A stretch of 6,027 nucleotides of DNA from Fimisoma sp964619315. GTDB lineage: Bacteria > Bacillota > Clostridia > Peptostreptococcales > Anaerovoracaceae. Location: contig CAZUEH010000036.1 in assembly GCA_964619315.1 (NCBI GenBank), positions 1 to 6,027 on the forward strand, read 5' to 3'. The position numbers and the translations under genes were made by a program. The notes beneath the pieces were generated by a model. The model was not told where the DNA came from. It did no database searches and saw nothing but the letters and a program-made list of their open reading frames with translations. The number at the start of each line of letters is the position of its first letter. The stretch's first letter is position 1. Positions 1 through 5,536 of the stretch are shown piece by piece.

Positions 1-207
1 TTCAATGCCATCAAAAGTCTTAAGCGTACCCTCTGCTGATTCAGCACGTTTCTTGTAACCGTCAAGTTCTGTCTGTAGCTTGCCAGTAGCTTTTGTATGC
101 TCTGCTACAGTCTTGTAGTTTTCAGCTACCTTTTTGTTGAAATCTGCTTCTTTGTCCTTTGGAATTTCTAAACCAAAGTCCTTTAAAATTTCTAAAATAT
201 TCTGCAT
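1..207 (-). CDS. Phage scaffold protein, GP20-like (5' part only)
   Basis: This is the N-terminal 69 codons of a gene that runs off the left edge of the window. The protein begins MQNILEILKDFGLEIPKDKE and continues into a Lys/Glu-rich helical stretch with periodic hydrophobics (about residues 20-62). That start and composition match my recollection of the Phage_GP20 family, the internal scaffold around which the prohead shell assembles and which is lost from the mature capsid. The position after portal and minor capsid genes, where scaffold and then major capsid usually follow, supports the call. I chose the ATG at 205-207 because an AGGAGG sits at 216-221, 8 nt upstream. A second in-frame ATG at 211-213 is only 2 nt from it. 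Unlike the other late genes it is preceded by a long structured leader with its own promoter (389-422), so its output can be set separately. Confidence 0.8.
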   Translation of the reverse strand, partial: MQNILEILKDFGLEIPKDKEADFNKKVAENYKTVAEHTKATGKLQTELDGYKKRAESAEGTLKTFDGIE

Positions 208-236
208 TTCCATATCCTCCTAAACGTTATTATTTA

Positions 237-252
237 ACTGCCCGTCAGCAGT
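237..252 (-). other. Leader hairpin 3, before the scaffold RBS
   Basis: Read on the minus strand, ACTGC (252-248) and GCAGT (241-237) form a perfect 5-bp stem with a 6-nt TGACGG loop. It ends 15 nt upstream of the AGGAGG of the scaffold gene. No U-tract follows, so it is not a terminator. Its 5' strand overlaps ACTACTG (255-249), which can instead pair with the 3' acceptor strand of the tRNA-like element. Confidence 0.4.
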
Positions 253-262
253 AGTGGATTTA

Positions 263-280
263 GCACAATAAACCTTGTGC
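263..280 (-). other. Leader hairpin 2
   Basis: Minus-strand GCACAA (280-275) and TTGTGC (268-263) form a perfect 6-bp stem with a GGTTTA loop. It lies 7 nt past the 3' end of the tRNA-like fold and is not followed by a U-run. It may be part of a larger structured leader of the scaffold gene. Confidence 0.45.
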
Positions 281-287
281 GTGGTAA

Positions 288-340
288 TACTACCGTACGG
301 AATCGAACCGCATTCCCAACCTTCCATTAAGGACAGTAGC
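288..340 (-). ncRNA. Compact tRNA-like RNA element between minor capsid and scaffold genes
   Basis: On the minus strand, GCTACTG (340-334) can pair over 7 bp (two G-U) with CGGTAGT (295-289). Directly stacked on it, TGCGG (312-308) and CCGTA (300-296) form a 5-bp T-stem closing the 7-nt loop TTCGATT, which has the G53/TTC/A58/C61 signature of a true tRNA T-arm. The acceptor and T-stem are contiguous, exactly as in tRNA. The 21 nt between the 5' acceptor strand and the T-arm are too few for D and anticodon arms. They contain one small hairpin, CCTT/AAGG (332-329 and 323-320) with an AATGG loop. Position 73 would be A (288) and no CCA is encoded. An acceptor stem plus T-arm is the minimal RNase P substrate, so processing at 341/340 is conceivable. 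Structured RNAs named GP20-a and GP20-b have been reported near GP20 phage genes, and I cannot tell whether this is one of them. Confidence 0.5.
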
Positions 341-357
341 ACCTTGAAACTTATTAA

Positions 358-363
358 AGGAGG
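358..363 (-). promoter_or_regulatory. Anti-Shine-Dalgarno-like segment in the scaffold leader
   Basis: The minus-strand RNA carries CCTCCT at 363-358, followed by TTAA. It is a perfect 6-bp complement of the scaffold gene's AGGAGG at 221-216, about 140 nt downstream in the same leader. Pairing would close off the tRNA-like element and hairpins and hide the ribosome-binding site. This is inference from complementarity alone. Confidence 0.3.
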
Positions 364-381
364 TACAAATATAAGATGTAC
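363..381 (-). other. 5'-terminal hairpin of the scaffold transcript
   Basis: GTACA (381-377) and TGTAC (367-363) on the minus strand form a perfect 5-bp stem with a 9-nt A/T loop. The predicted start of transcription from the 389-422 promoter is at about 381-382, so this hairpin would sit at the very 5' end of the mRNA. Such hairpins are known to slow 5'-dependent mRNA decay. Confidence 0.35.
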
Positions 382-388
382 TAATATA

Positions 389-422
389 AGTATAGCAAAC
401 TGGCATGAATACTCAATCTTTT
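389..422 (-). promoter_or_regulatory. Internal late promoter for the scaffold/capsid segment
   Basis: Minus-strand TTGAGT (416-411) is followed after exactly 16 nt by TATACT (394-389), a sigma-70/SigA-type promoter with the start expected near 381-382. It begins within 10 nt of the minor capsid stop codon. The -35 and the first part of the spacer are a near-perfect copy of the promoter at 5191-5224, with the same 16-bp spacer and a similar TAGTA near the start site. This recurrence raises confidence above a lone consensus match. Confidence 0.65.
402..422 (-). repeat. Promoter-associated repeat, copy A
   Basis: On the minus strand this begins AAAAGATTGAGTATTCATGC and ends with one more C. It matches copy B (5204-5224) at 20 of 21 positions; the one difference is C versus T within ATTYATG. 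It contains the -35 hexamer and extends about 9 nt into the spacer, so the conservation exceeds what the promoter alone needs. Confidence 0.7.
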
Positions 423-429
423 TCCAAAA

Positions 430-1617
430 TTATTCTGCTCTTTTTGCTCCTTGGACTGCTTTCATAGCTTGCGAACGGTTCCAGTTGGCTATTTGTAGTC
501 TTTCATTTACGGTTCTAAGGTCATTATCTTTGCAGAAATCTTTATATGCCTGGTTTTGTTTCCTAAGTTTTAAAGCCATCTTGTCATATTCCATTTGTAA
601 CTCAAACTTGGTAACTTCATCCCCAGTAGATTCTTTGGCACTATCTAACCCTTGTAGATTTCTCTTAGTAGCTCTAATATTTCTTTCTAACCGTCTTTGC
701 TTCTGTGTCAGCTTATACATTTCTTCGTTCTTCTCATTATCAAATTCTGAATATGGATTGTGTGATACGCCCTCAATATATGGACTAAAATGATGCCTGC
801 AATTAATACCGCATAACCCTAATATTTTTCCATACCCTGTATGCTCGTAGAAAGATGGATATTTATCTGACTTTCCTGAAAGACTGTATATTTTCCCTTG
901 CCACTCAAAATGATTGTTGATACCCTCTCCAACACGTGCCCCCATGTGAGCTGATACCAATACTGTATCAATTCCCATTTCTTCCATGCGTGCTAATTGC
1001 ATTCTTGCGGTGGCTTGGCTTACTCCTGTTCGGATTGCCCTTGTTACTGCTGTCTCAATTGTATCTCTATGGCCAGACGGATAATCTATGTATATTCCGC
1101 TTTTGGATATTTCTGCAACTGCTTCTTTAATCGCTTGGTTATATCCAACCATTCCGGAATTAACTTTAAAATATGTATTATCTAACGTCTGTATTAGCTG
1201 TTTCTGGCTAGATTCTGCCAATGTCCTAGTGAAGTTACTTAATTCCCCTAATGTACCCTCGTACGCTGTCTGCATGAGTTCTAGGAGCCTTGGGGATTGC
1301 AATAGTGATGGAGGGTTTAACCCTGCTTTACGATAAATGGCATCATCATATTCAATGGCTTTTATTCCTGCTTCTTCAAAGACTTCTTTAACTTCTTTTT
1401 CAGCCTTTTTCGTAATAAGTGCAATTTCCTTTATAATTTCCTCGTAATGTTTCCCACTCTCTAACATTACTTTCATTCGCCATTCGACTGTGCCTGACAC
1501 TTGGAAATCTGACTTTATTAGCCTTTGTATAATATCTTTTACAGCCCAATCGTTTATTCCATCATAAATCTTAGCTGCCGATTCTGCTATTTCTTGCAAA
1601 TAATTAGGGTCTAGCAT
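430..1617 (-). CDS. Phage minor capsid protein (Phage_min_cap2 type)
   Basis: This 395-aa protein is recognised as the minor head protein that follows A118/SPP1-type portals. It is thought to sit inside or at the portal vertex of the prohead. The N-terminal half is helical. The conserved region spans roughly 190-280, with SAHMGAR (222-228), FEWQGKIYS (237-245) and CGINCRHHFSPY (269-280). The last motif, with two Cys and two His, resembles the Cys-containing end of MuF-like head proteins. Residues about 295-365 are a charged helical tail (EKNEEMYKLTQKQRRLERN) likely to form coiled coil. The ATG at 1615-1617 has an AGGTG 7 nt upstream, overlapping the portal stop, so translation is probably coupled. 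The gene ends in TAA, just before the internal late promoter. The family is well supported; its precise role in assembly or DNA injection is not. Confidence 0.85.
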   Translation of the reverse strand: MLDPNYLQEIAESAAKIYDGINDWAVKDIIQRLIKSDFQVSGTVEWRMKVMLESGKHYEEIIKEIALITKKAEKEVKEVFEEAGIKAIEYDDAIYRKAGLNPPSLLQSPRLLELMQTAYEGTLGELSNFTRTLAESSQKQLIQTLDNTYFKVNSGMVGYNQAIKEAVAEISKSGIYIDYPSGHRDTIETAVTRAIRTGVSQATARMQLARMEEMGIDTVLVSAHMGARVGEGINNHFEWQGKIYSLSGKSDKYPSFYEHTGYGKILGLCGINCRHHFSPYIEGVSHNPYSEFDNEKNEEMYKLTQKQRRLERNIRATKRNLQGLDSAKESTGDEVTKFELQMEYDKMALKLRKQNQAYKDFCKDNDLRTVNERLQIANWNRSQAMKAVQGAKRAE

Positions 1618-1627
1618 ATTACATCAC

Positions 1628-3031
1628 CTATTCTTCCAAATCGTCATACAAGGTAGGTTGTTTATTTTCCTCTGCAATCATTTTTAAGAGTTCGTCTACT
1701 TCATCCTCGCTGTATCCCTCATACTCCATGTAATACTTTTTCCATGGGAATTTGCCAGCCATTGCAAGGTTGTAATATCTTTGCCTGTCCTCTGCGAACG
1801 ACACAGTTATATCTTTAAAATAATATGATATTTCGTATGTTCCAAATGAAGCCAGTCCATATAGGTCTGCATATTTATCTAGTGCATATATCAGATGTTC
1901 TATTGCCGATTTAAGAGACGTTCTCACATCTGCTATAGTTTCAATCGTTCGTTTGTCCTCTGCTTCTACCTGCGTGGCTGTTTTAAGTCCTCTAGCCTTA
2001 TCAAAAGAGAAATAACCATTACTGAATCCACACTTGTAGCCAATAAAAGAGAGTAGATTATTGATTCCAGTAAGTCTTGTATCTGTATTAAGTTGAGGAT
2101 TGATTTCTTTGTAAAATTCATCTGCTCCACTACCGAACACATTATGAACATAGTGGGGTAGTTCGATATCAGATTGCCTTGTTTTTAGATTAGTACCTGT
2201 TGCATTCATTAACCTATCATCTAACAATAAGATTTTTTCTGAATCCTCAATCTCCCTACTGTTTAGCGAAAATGCAATATCCAAATCTTTTAATTCTTCG
2301 ACTGCATCTGAATAAATCGACACACCCAAAGGACTATCTATATCCACGCCATTAGCCATAGGCATTTTCAGGTAAGCGAATAAAGTTTTTTCCAATCCAT
2401 CAATAAATACATCTGGTTCTAATACACTCCACTCTGGAACATCTAATAAATTTATAGGCTTACCTAGTTCGTTTTCATCCTCACTTACATATGCCCTGTT
2501 GGATATTGCATATAATCGCTGTTCTTCACTCTCAATAAATCTGTGGTATTCCATTCTGGTGTAATGTTTATCCCCTTTTTGCAGAAAATCAAAGAAGATA
2601 CCTGCATTGATATTGTCATTTCCATCTGTCTCTGTAGGAATGAAGTTCCCCGCTAGTACATAGTCAATTCCTTTTCCACTTGGTTTAAGGAATATACCAC
2701 CATAGGCACACGCATATTCTAGGTATGTTCTAATCTTGTCTTTAAATTTATTGATTTCCCCTTGCAGATATGTAGCTCTTGCTGAACCATCAACAGTTAT
2801 TTCTAACTCCAATGTCGCAAGTCTAGCCGTTTCAGAAGCTATTACCTTACCAAATCCAATAGTCTTAATCTTTTCATCTACCCATGGGGGATTTTTTAAG
2901 TATATCTGCTCCCACAATTTAACTTCTTGCTCCATCTTAGTTGAAAGTAATACGTCCACATTGAAAGTCTCTTGTGCTTCTTTTTTAAACAATCTATTCC
3001 ACACTCCTTTTATCCAGTTAAGCAATCCCAT
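1628..3031 (-). CDS. Phage portal protein, A118-like family
   Basis: This is a 467-aa portal protein, forming the ring at one capsid vertex through which DNA is packed and ejected and to which the terminase docks. The start MGLLNWIKGVWNRLFKKEA and the segments KLWEQIYLKNPPW (38-50) and IASETARLATLELEI (64-78) are recognisable from the putative portal family of Listeria phage A118. The length is normal for that family. The C-terminus (YDDLEE) is acidic. The ATG is supported by an AAGGAG 8 nt upstream, which overlaps the stop of the preceding small ORF. The stop lies in the Shine-Dalgarno sequence of the minor capsid gene, 10 nt before its start. Both junctions point to coupled expression. The order terL, small ORF, portal, minor capsid, scaffold fits the family. 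No frameshift or missing segment is apparent. Confidence 0.9.
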   Translation of the reverse strand: MGLLNWIKGVWNRLFKKEAQETFNVDVLLSTKMEQEVKLWEQIYLKNPPWVDEKIKTIGFGKVIASETARLATLELEITVDGSARATYLQGEINKFKDKIRTYLEYACAYGGIFLKPSGKGIDYVLAGNFIPTETDGNDNINAGIFFDFLQKGDKHYTRMEYHRFIESEEQRLYAISNRAYVSEDENELGKPINLLDVPEWSVLEPDVFIDGLEKTLFAYLKMPMANGVDIDSPLGVSIYSDAVEELKDLDIAFSLNSREIEDSEKILLLDDRLMNATGTNLKTRQSDIELPHYVHNVFGSGADEFYKEINPQLNTDTRLTGINNLLSFIGYKCGFSNGYFSFDKARGLKTATQVEAEDKRTIETIADVRTSLKSAIEHLIYALDKYADLYGLASFGTYEISYYFKDITVSFAEDRQRYYNLAMAGKFPWKKYYMEYEGYSEDEVDELLKMIAEENKQPTLYDDLEE

Positions 3032-3043
3032 TCTACCAGCTCC

Positions 3044-3292
3044 TTAACAGTTATTTCTGCATCTGTGTATCGATACCCTTTTGAAAAATACCTTGTAATC
3101 TTCCACTCTTAGCCTTTTTAATAGCTTATACCTTTTTTTCGGCTCTTGATTTACTAATATCTTATTTATTCTCTCCCACGCATCAATGATTAGTTTTTTT
3201 AGTTTATCCCACATTTCTCTGATGGGTTCAAATAATTTTATAATAGCATCTTGTATTCCCTTGATTTGTTCATCTGTTAATAGTTCTGTCAT
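3044..3292 (-). CDS. Small hypothetical protein between terminase and portal
   Basis: This 82-aa protein has an amphipathic helical N-terminus (MTELLTDEQIKGIQDAIIKL) and a helical middle rich in Trp, Lys and Ile. Its C-terminal third is strongly basic, with KKRYKLLKRLRVEDYKVFFKR (about 52-72), and it ends CRNNC. There is no signal peptide. Its ATG overlaps the terL stop as ATGA (3289-3292), with an AAGGGGG 8 nt upstream, and its own stop falls inside the portal Shine-Dalgarno sequence. That embedding makes it a real, translated gene. Small basic ORFs at this position occur in related Bacillota phages, but I know of no assigned function. A nucleic-acid-binding or terminase/portal accessory role is only inferred from charge and position. 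Confidence 0.7.
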   Translation of the reverse strand: MTELLTDEQIKGIQDAIIKLFEPIREMWDKLKKLIIDAWERINKILVNQEPKKRYKLLKRLRVEDYKVFFKRVSIHRCRNNC

Positions 3293-4539
3293 GCTCTATT
3301 CCCCCTTCGCATAAATACAGGTGTTAATGAGTATCTAAGTGCGTCTATCCAGTGGTTATCTTTATCAGGGTATCCGCTCATTACTTCGCCGTTTTTGTCA
3401 ACTTCATGTTCGTAATTTATTATTTCCTTATAGGCTTTAGGTGTCCTTACTGGGTCAATAACTATTGTCCTGCCCTGTAGCCACTTCATGCCGTATTCAA
3501 CACTACCAGGCCCTTTTTGTACTGCTCTAGCTGGCAACCCTGCATCTCTGTAATCATTTATTGATTTGGGTTCTTCCGAATCACACATAATTTCATAATC
3601 ATCATATCCCTTTTTCTTTATTTCTTCGGCAGCTGTTGCGTTCCTTATCTTGCAACCACCATATTCATCCATGATAAAGATTTTCTCTTGTGCGTGATTG
3701 TAATAGTTTCTAATAAATGCCATAGGGTCTGGGTACCATCCCCAGTCTTGACCTTGATATATCCTATCCATCTGCCTGATTTCTTCATCAGTAATGGTTC
3801 GAATTTCCAGAAATTCAAATATATTCGTACCTGTGCCTACTGGTTCTCCTAAATATTCGTGCCTGTATGCTTTCTCGTTTACTTCTTTTAAGTGTTCAGC
3901 ATCATTTATGAATTGTTCCCCTAGCCATTCCTCTGGTACACTCCTATAGTCACTTTTATGTCTTAGTGCATCCTCTCTCGGTTTTTGGACATATTTGTTC
4001 GCCCAGTTGGCTTTACTTATAGGCGGGTTGAAAGACTTAAATACAATAAACTTTGCTCCACCACGTAATACAGATTGCTGAACGGTTCTTATTTCTTCTT
4101 CCCCTGCGAACTCGTCCAGTTCCTCAAACCACAGGTACTTAAAATATCCCTTACTAATCTTTATTGATTTAGATTTCTTTGCCTTATCTAAACCTTTGAA
4201 CATTATCCTTTGTCCAGTAGGTTTATATGTACACCTTAATGGGCTTGTGGTGCATTTCCATAGGTGGGATACTTCTAGGGCATCTATATCCCATATTATC
4301 TGTTCAAACACACTATCTCTAAGGGTATCCCCTACTTTTCTATACACAATAGCATTTGCATCTAGATCTTCCATAATTCCCAGTACAATTTCCACGCTTA
4401 TAAAAGAAGATTTTGTTGAACCTCTACCACCAAATAAATCATAATAGGTGTGATTTCCATCCACAATATCCCAATGCACATCATAAAAAGGTGATGCTAT
4501 TACATCAGTCAGATTTACTACTTCTTGGTATGTCGACAA
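3289..4539 (-). CDS. terL: Terminase large subunit
   Basis: This 416-aa ATPase/nuclease pumps DNA into the prohead and cuts the concatemer. The ATPase part shows a Walker A GGRGSTKS (37-44), a Walker B LWFEELDEF (136-144) with the catalytic Glu, and a coupling motif SFNPP (169-173). The C-terminal RNase H-like nuclease shows three acidic centres: D265 in GQDWGWYPDP, D320 in IMCDSEEP and D399 in NHWIDALRY. This matches the SPP1-type PBSX terminase family (Terminase_3 plus C-terminal domain), and the length is normal. The start is TTG at 4537-4539. An in-frame TAA lies directly upstream and no ATG precedes the Walker A, so TTG is the only reasonable start, although its Shine-Dalgarno (GAAG) is weak. 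The first 35 nt overlap the end of terS, which suggests reinitiation-dependent expression that would keep TerL low relative to TerS. Confidence 0.95.
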   Translation of the reverse strand: MSTYQEVVNLTDVIASPFYDVHWDIVDGNHTYYDLFGGRGSTKSSFISVEIVLGIMEDLDANAIVYRKVGDTLRDSVFEQIIWDIDALEVSHLWKCTTSPLRCTYKPTGQRIMFKGLDKAKKSKSIKISKGYFKYLWFEELDEFAGEEEIRTVQQSVLRGGAKFIVFKSFNPPISKANWANKYVQKPREDALRHKSDYRSVPEEWLGEQFINDAEHLKEVNEKAYRHEYLGEPVGTGTNIFEFLEIRTITDEEIRQMDRIYQGQDWGWYPDPMAFIRNYYNHAQEKIFIMDEYGGCKIRNATAAEEIKKKGYDDYEIMCDSEEPKSINDYRDAGLPARAVQKGPGSVEYGMKWLQGRTIVIDPVRTPKAYKEIINYEHEVDKNGEVMSGYPDKDNHWIDALRYSLTPVFMRRGNRA

Positions 4540-4897
4540 TTATCTTCACACTGCCTTCCCCTTTATCGGTATCTATATCTATCTTTCTCTTGGCCAATTC
4601 TATTGCTGCCCTAGTACGTTCTTGTAGTGGAGCATCTAATCCGAATTGGTCTTTTTCATCTCCACGCATAACAGCAGTAAAATATTCCATAATTTCCTTA
4701 GCTGATGCAATGCGCTTTGAATCGATTTCTTTCTGTCTTTCCTCTATGTATGCTTTAATATACGGTTTGGACAAGTTTTCACTTCCTATTTGTCTTGCGC
4801 TCTTCGCATTGTATCCTGCCTTTTTTGCTGATTCCGTAGCATTGGCTGTTTCAAGGTAATAATCTACAAAAGCTTTCTGTTTAGGTGTCAAATCCAT
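4505..4897 (-). CDS. terS: Terminase small subunit
   Basis: This 130-aa DNA-recognition subunit of the packaging motor binds the pac/cos region and hands DNA to TerL. The N-terminus MDLTPKQKAFVDYYLETANA (1-20), followed by TESAKKAGYNAKSARQIGSE, is the typical HTH region of the Terminase_2 (SPP1 gp1-like) family. The helical middle (about 47-105) would form the oligomerisation region and the short tail (VKIIVDIPRSSKSD) the TerL-interacting end. I prefer the ATG at 4895-4897, which has AGGTGG 5 nt upstream. A GTG at 4904-4906 would add three residues but leaves no space for a ribosome-binding site. With the ATG start, only 1 nt separates it from the stop of the preceding ORF, and the 3' end overlaps terL by 35 nt. 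Confidence 0.9.
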   Translation of the reverse strand: MDLTPKQKAFVDYYLETANATESAKKAGYNAKSARQIGSENLSKPYIKAYIEERQKEIDSKRIASAKEIMEYFTAVMRGDEKDQFGLDAPLQERTRAAIELAKRKIDIDTDKGEGSVKIIVDIPRSSKSD

Positions 4898-4898
4898 G

Positions 4899-5144
4899 TT
4901 ATCCACCTACCTTTTTATATTCTTCCGCCAAAAACATAACTACTTCCACAGGTGATGATGTACTTAGTTTTTGCTTATCTATTACCTTGCCTTTTTTAAT
5001 ATCCCATTCCGGCATACAGATAGAGTATACAGTTATAATTCTTTCCAGCTTAGTAGAATACTGTTGGAACTGATGTATTTTTACTAACTTTCCCTTTGTC
5101 AATAATGCTTGCTGTAATTTATTTATTTTAACTTTTAAATTCAT
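4899..5144 (-). CDS. Hypothetical protein, first gene of the packaging operon
   Basis: This 81-aa protein starts MNLKVKINKLQQALLTKGKL and ends PVEVVMFLAEEYKKVGG. The middle (QQYSTKLERIITVYSICMPEWD) is predicted to be mainly beta, flanked by helices, with no membrane segment or signal peptide. Similar small ORFs (helix, Tyr/Ser-rich strand segment, terminal VEVV.FLAE.Y) stand in front of terS in related Clostridia phages, as far as I recall, without a known function. The ATG at 5142-5144 is preceded by AGGTGG 4 nt upstream, in a context (AAGGCAGGTGG) nearly repeated before terS (AAGGTAGGTGG). Its TAA is 1 nt from the terS ATG, so the two are translated together. It is the first full-length gene after the late promoter at 5191-5224. 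A role with terminase is inference from position. Confidence 0.75.
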   Translation of the reverse strand: MNLKVKINKLQQALLTKGKLVKIHQFQQYSTKLERIITVYSICMPEWDIKKGKVIDKQKLSTSSPVEVVMFLAEEYKKVGG

Positions 5145-5173
5145 CTAACCACCTGCCTTATAGGTTTATTCAT
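5141..5173 (-). CDS. Possible 10-aa leader peptide upstream of the packaging operon
   Basis: An ATG at 5171-5173 opens a 10-codon frame (MNKPIRQVVR) whose TGA overlaps the ATG of the next gene as ATGA. An AAGGA lies 5 nt upstream of its start. The predicted transcription start (about 5185) is only a few nucleotides before that ribosome-binding site, which weakens the case for efficient initiation. It could be a coupling leader or a coincidence. Confidence 0.3.
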   Translation of the reverse strand: MNKPIRQVVR

Positions 5174-5190
5174 AGTTATCCTTACTATTA

Positions 5191-5224
5191 ATTATATCAA
5201 GTGGGCATAAATACTCAATCTTTT
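5191..5224 (-). promoter_or_regulatory. Late promoter of the packaging/head operon
   Basis: On the minus strand TTGAGT (5218-5213) and a perfect TATAAT (5196-5191) are separated by 16 nt, with transcription expected from about 5185. This is about 40 nt upstream of the first full-length ORF and just beyond the terminator of the HTH gene. The upstream part is duplicated at the internal promoter 389-422, which makes this likely to be the main late promoter. The -35 is imperfect and the spacer is 1 bp short of optimum, which leaves room for an activator. Confidence 0.75.
5204..5224 (-). repeat. Promoter-associated repeat, copy B
   Basis: Second copy of the 21-bp block at 402-422, reading AAAAGATTGAGTATTTATGC plus C on the minus strand, with one base different. 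It covers the -35 and half the spacer of the operon promoter. TTGAGTATTYATGC has weak dyad character around TGAGTATTCA and might be a protein-binding site. Confidence 0.7.
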
Positions 5225-5261
5225 ATTAGTGCGGCTTATTAGTCTAGATATTTGTAAGCAC

Positions 5262-5296
5262 AAAAAAACTATCGCTAATTTAAAACGATAGTTTTT
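5262..5296 (-). terminator. Intrinsic terminator of the HTH regulator gene
   Basis: An 11-bp perfect inverted repeat, AAAAACTATCG (5264-5274) and CGATAGTTTTT (5286-5296), encloses an 11-nt A/T loop. Read on the minus strand the stem is followed by a run of seven T (5268-5262). It lies 10 nt past the stop codon of the HTH gene and before the late promoter, so it isolates regulator transcription from the late operon. The other strand also ends in five T, so weak bidirectional function is possible. Confidence 0.85.
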
Positions 5297-5306
5297 ACTC
5301 CTTATA

Positions 5307-5513
5307 TTATTCTTCTTTTATGTAGCCGATTATATCCCCCGGTTGCATATCCAATAATTCGCAGATTTTATTCAGTGGCTTGGCTCCTACTGGTTTATTT
5401 TCCCTTATATATTGCAGCACGCTTTCATTTAACAGCTTTTCTTTTCTAATTCTGGTTGTATTATACCCTGCATTCTTAAGGGCTTCTATTACATCGATTT
5501 TATATATAAGCAT
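5307..5513 (-). CDS. Small Cro/CI-type helix-turn-helix regulator
   Basis: This 68-aa protein consists of little more than one HTH domain: MLIYKIDVIEALKNAGYNTT, then RIRKEKLLNESVLQYIRENKP (about 21-41) as the HTH core, ending CELLDMQPGDIIGYIKEE. The LCELLDMQPGDII-type ending is characteristic of the XRE-like HTH_26 family of DNA-binding proteins. There is no C-terminal oligomerisation or RecA-cleavable domain, so it is Cro-like in size. The ATG at 5511-5513 has a strong AGGAGG 6 nt upstream. Its promoter (5537-5565) has a 20-bp inverted repeat in the spacer, and three more copies lie in the divergent region, so it probably binds these sites, regulates itself and controls the opposing plus-strand promoter. 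An intrinsic terminator follows 10 nt after the stop. Whether it is the phage immunity repressor or a separate regulator cannot be settled here. Confidence 0.85.
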   Translation of the reverse strand: MLIYKIDVIEALKNAGYNTTRIRKEKLLNESVLQYIRENKPVGAKPLNKICELLDMQPGDIIGYIKEE

Positions 5514-5536
5514 ATTATCCCTCCTCTTTTTATTTT

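Noticed and set aside
288..362. A full-length tRNA gene ending at 288
   Set aside because: The T-arm and acceptor 3' strand are present, but the sequence about 72 nt upstream does not pair with the acceptor strand and there are no D or anticodon arms; only the compact fold pairs.
355..383. Strong plus-strand AAAGGAGG followed by ATG at 375
   Set aside because: The frame is only ATG-TAC-TAA, and no rightward gene follows. The motif makes better sense as a minus-strand anti-Shine-Dalgarno segment, or as chance.
275..793. 172-aa plus-strand open frame opposite the minor capsid gene
   Set aside because: It lies antisense to a well-supported minor capsid gene and the structured leader, has Cys/Ser/Leu-rich composition typical of a shadow frame, and has no Shine-Dalgarno sequence.
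1966..2151. 61-aa minus-strand frame inside the portal gene
   Set aside because: It lies out of frame within the intact portal CDS on the same strand and shows no ribosome-binding site worth noting.
2736..3047. 103-aa plus-strand open frame opposite the portal N-terminus
   Set aside because: Shadow of the portal gene; no supporting start signal or recognisable protein features.
4413..4859. 148-aa plus-strand open frame opposite terS and terL
   Set aside because: It is antisense to two genes with clear terminase motifs, has no ribosome-binding site and has hydrophobic, low-information composition.
402..5224. att site pair or transposon ends from the 21-bp direct repeat
   Set aside because: The repeats lie inside the phage late region and each is positioned exactly as a -35/spacer in front of a -10; no integrase or transposase lies between them.
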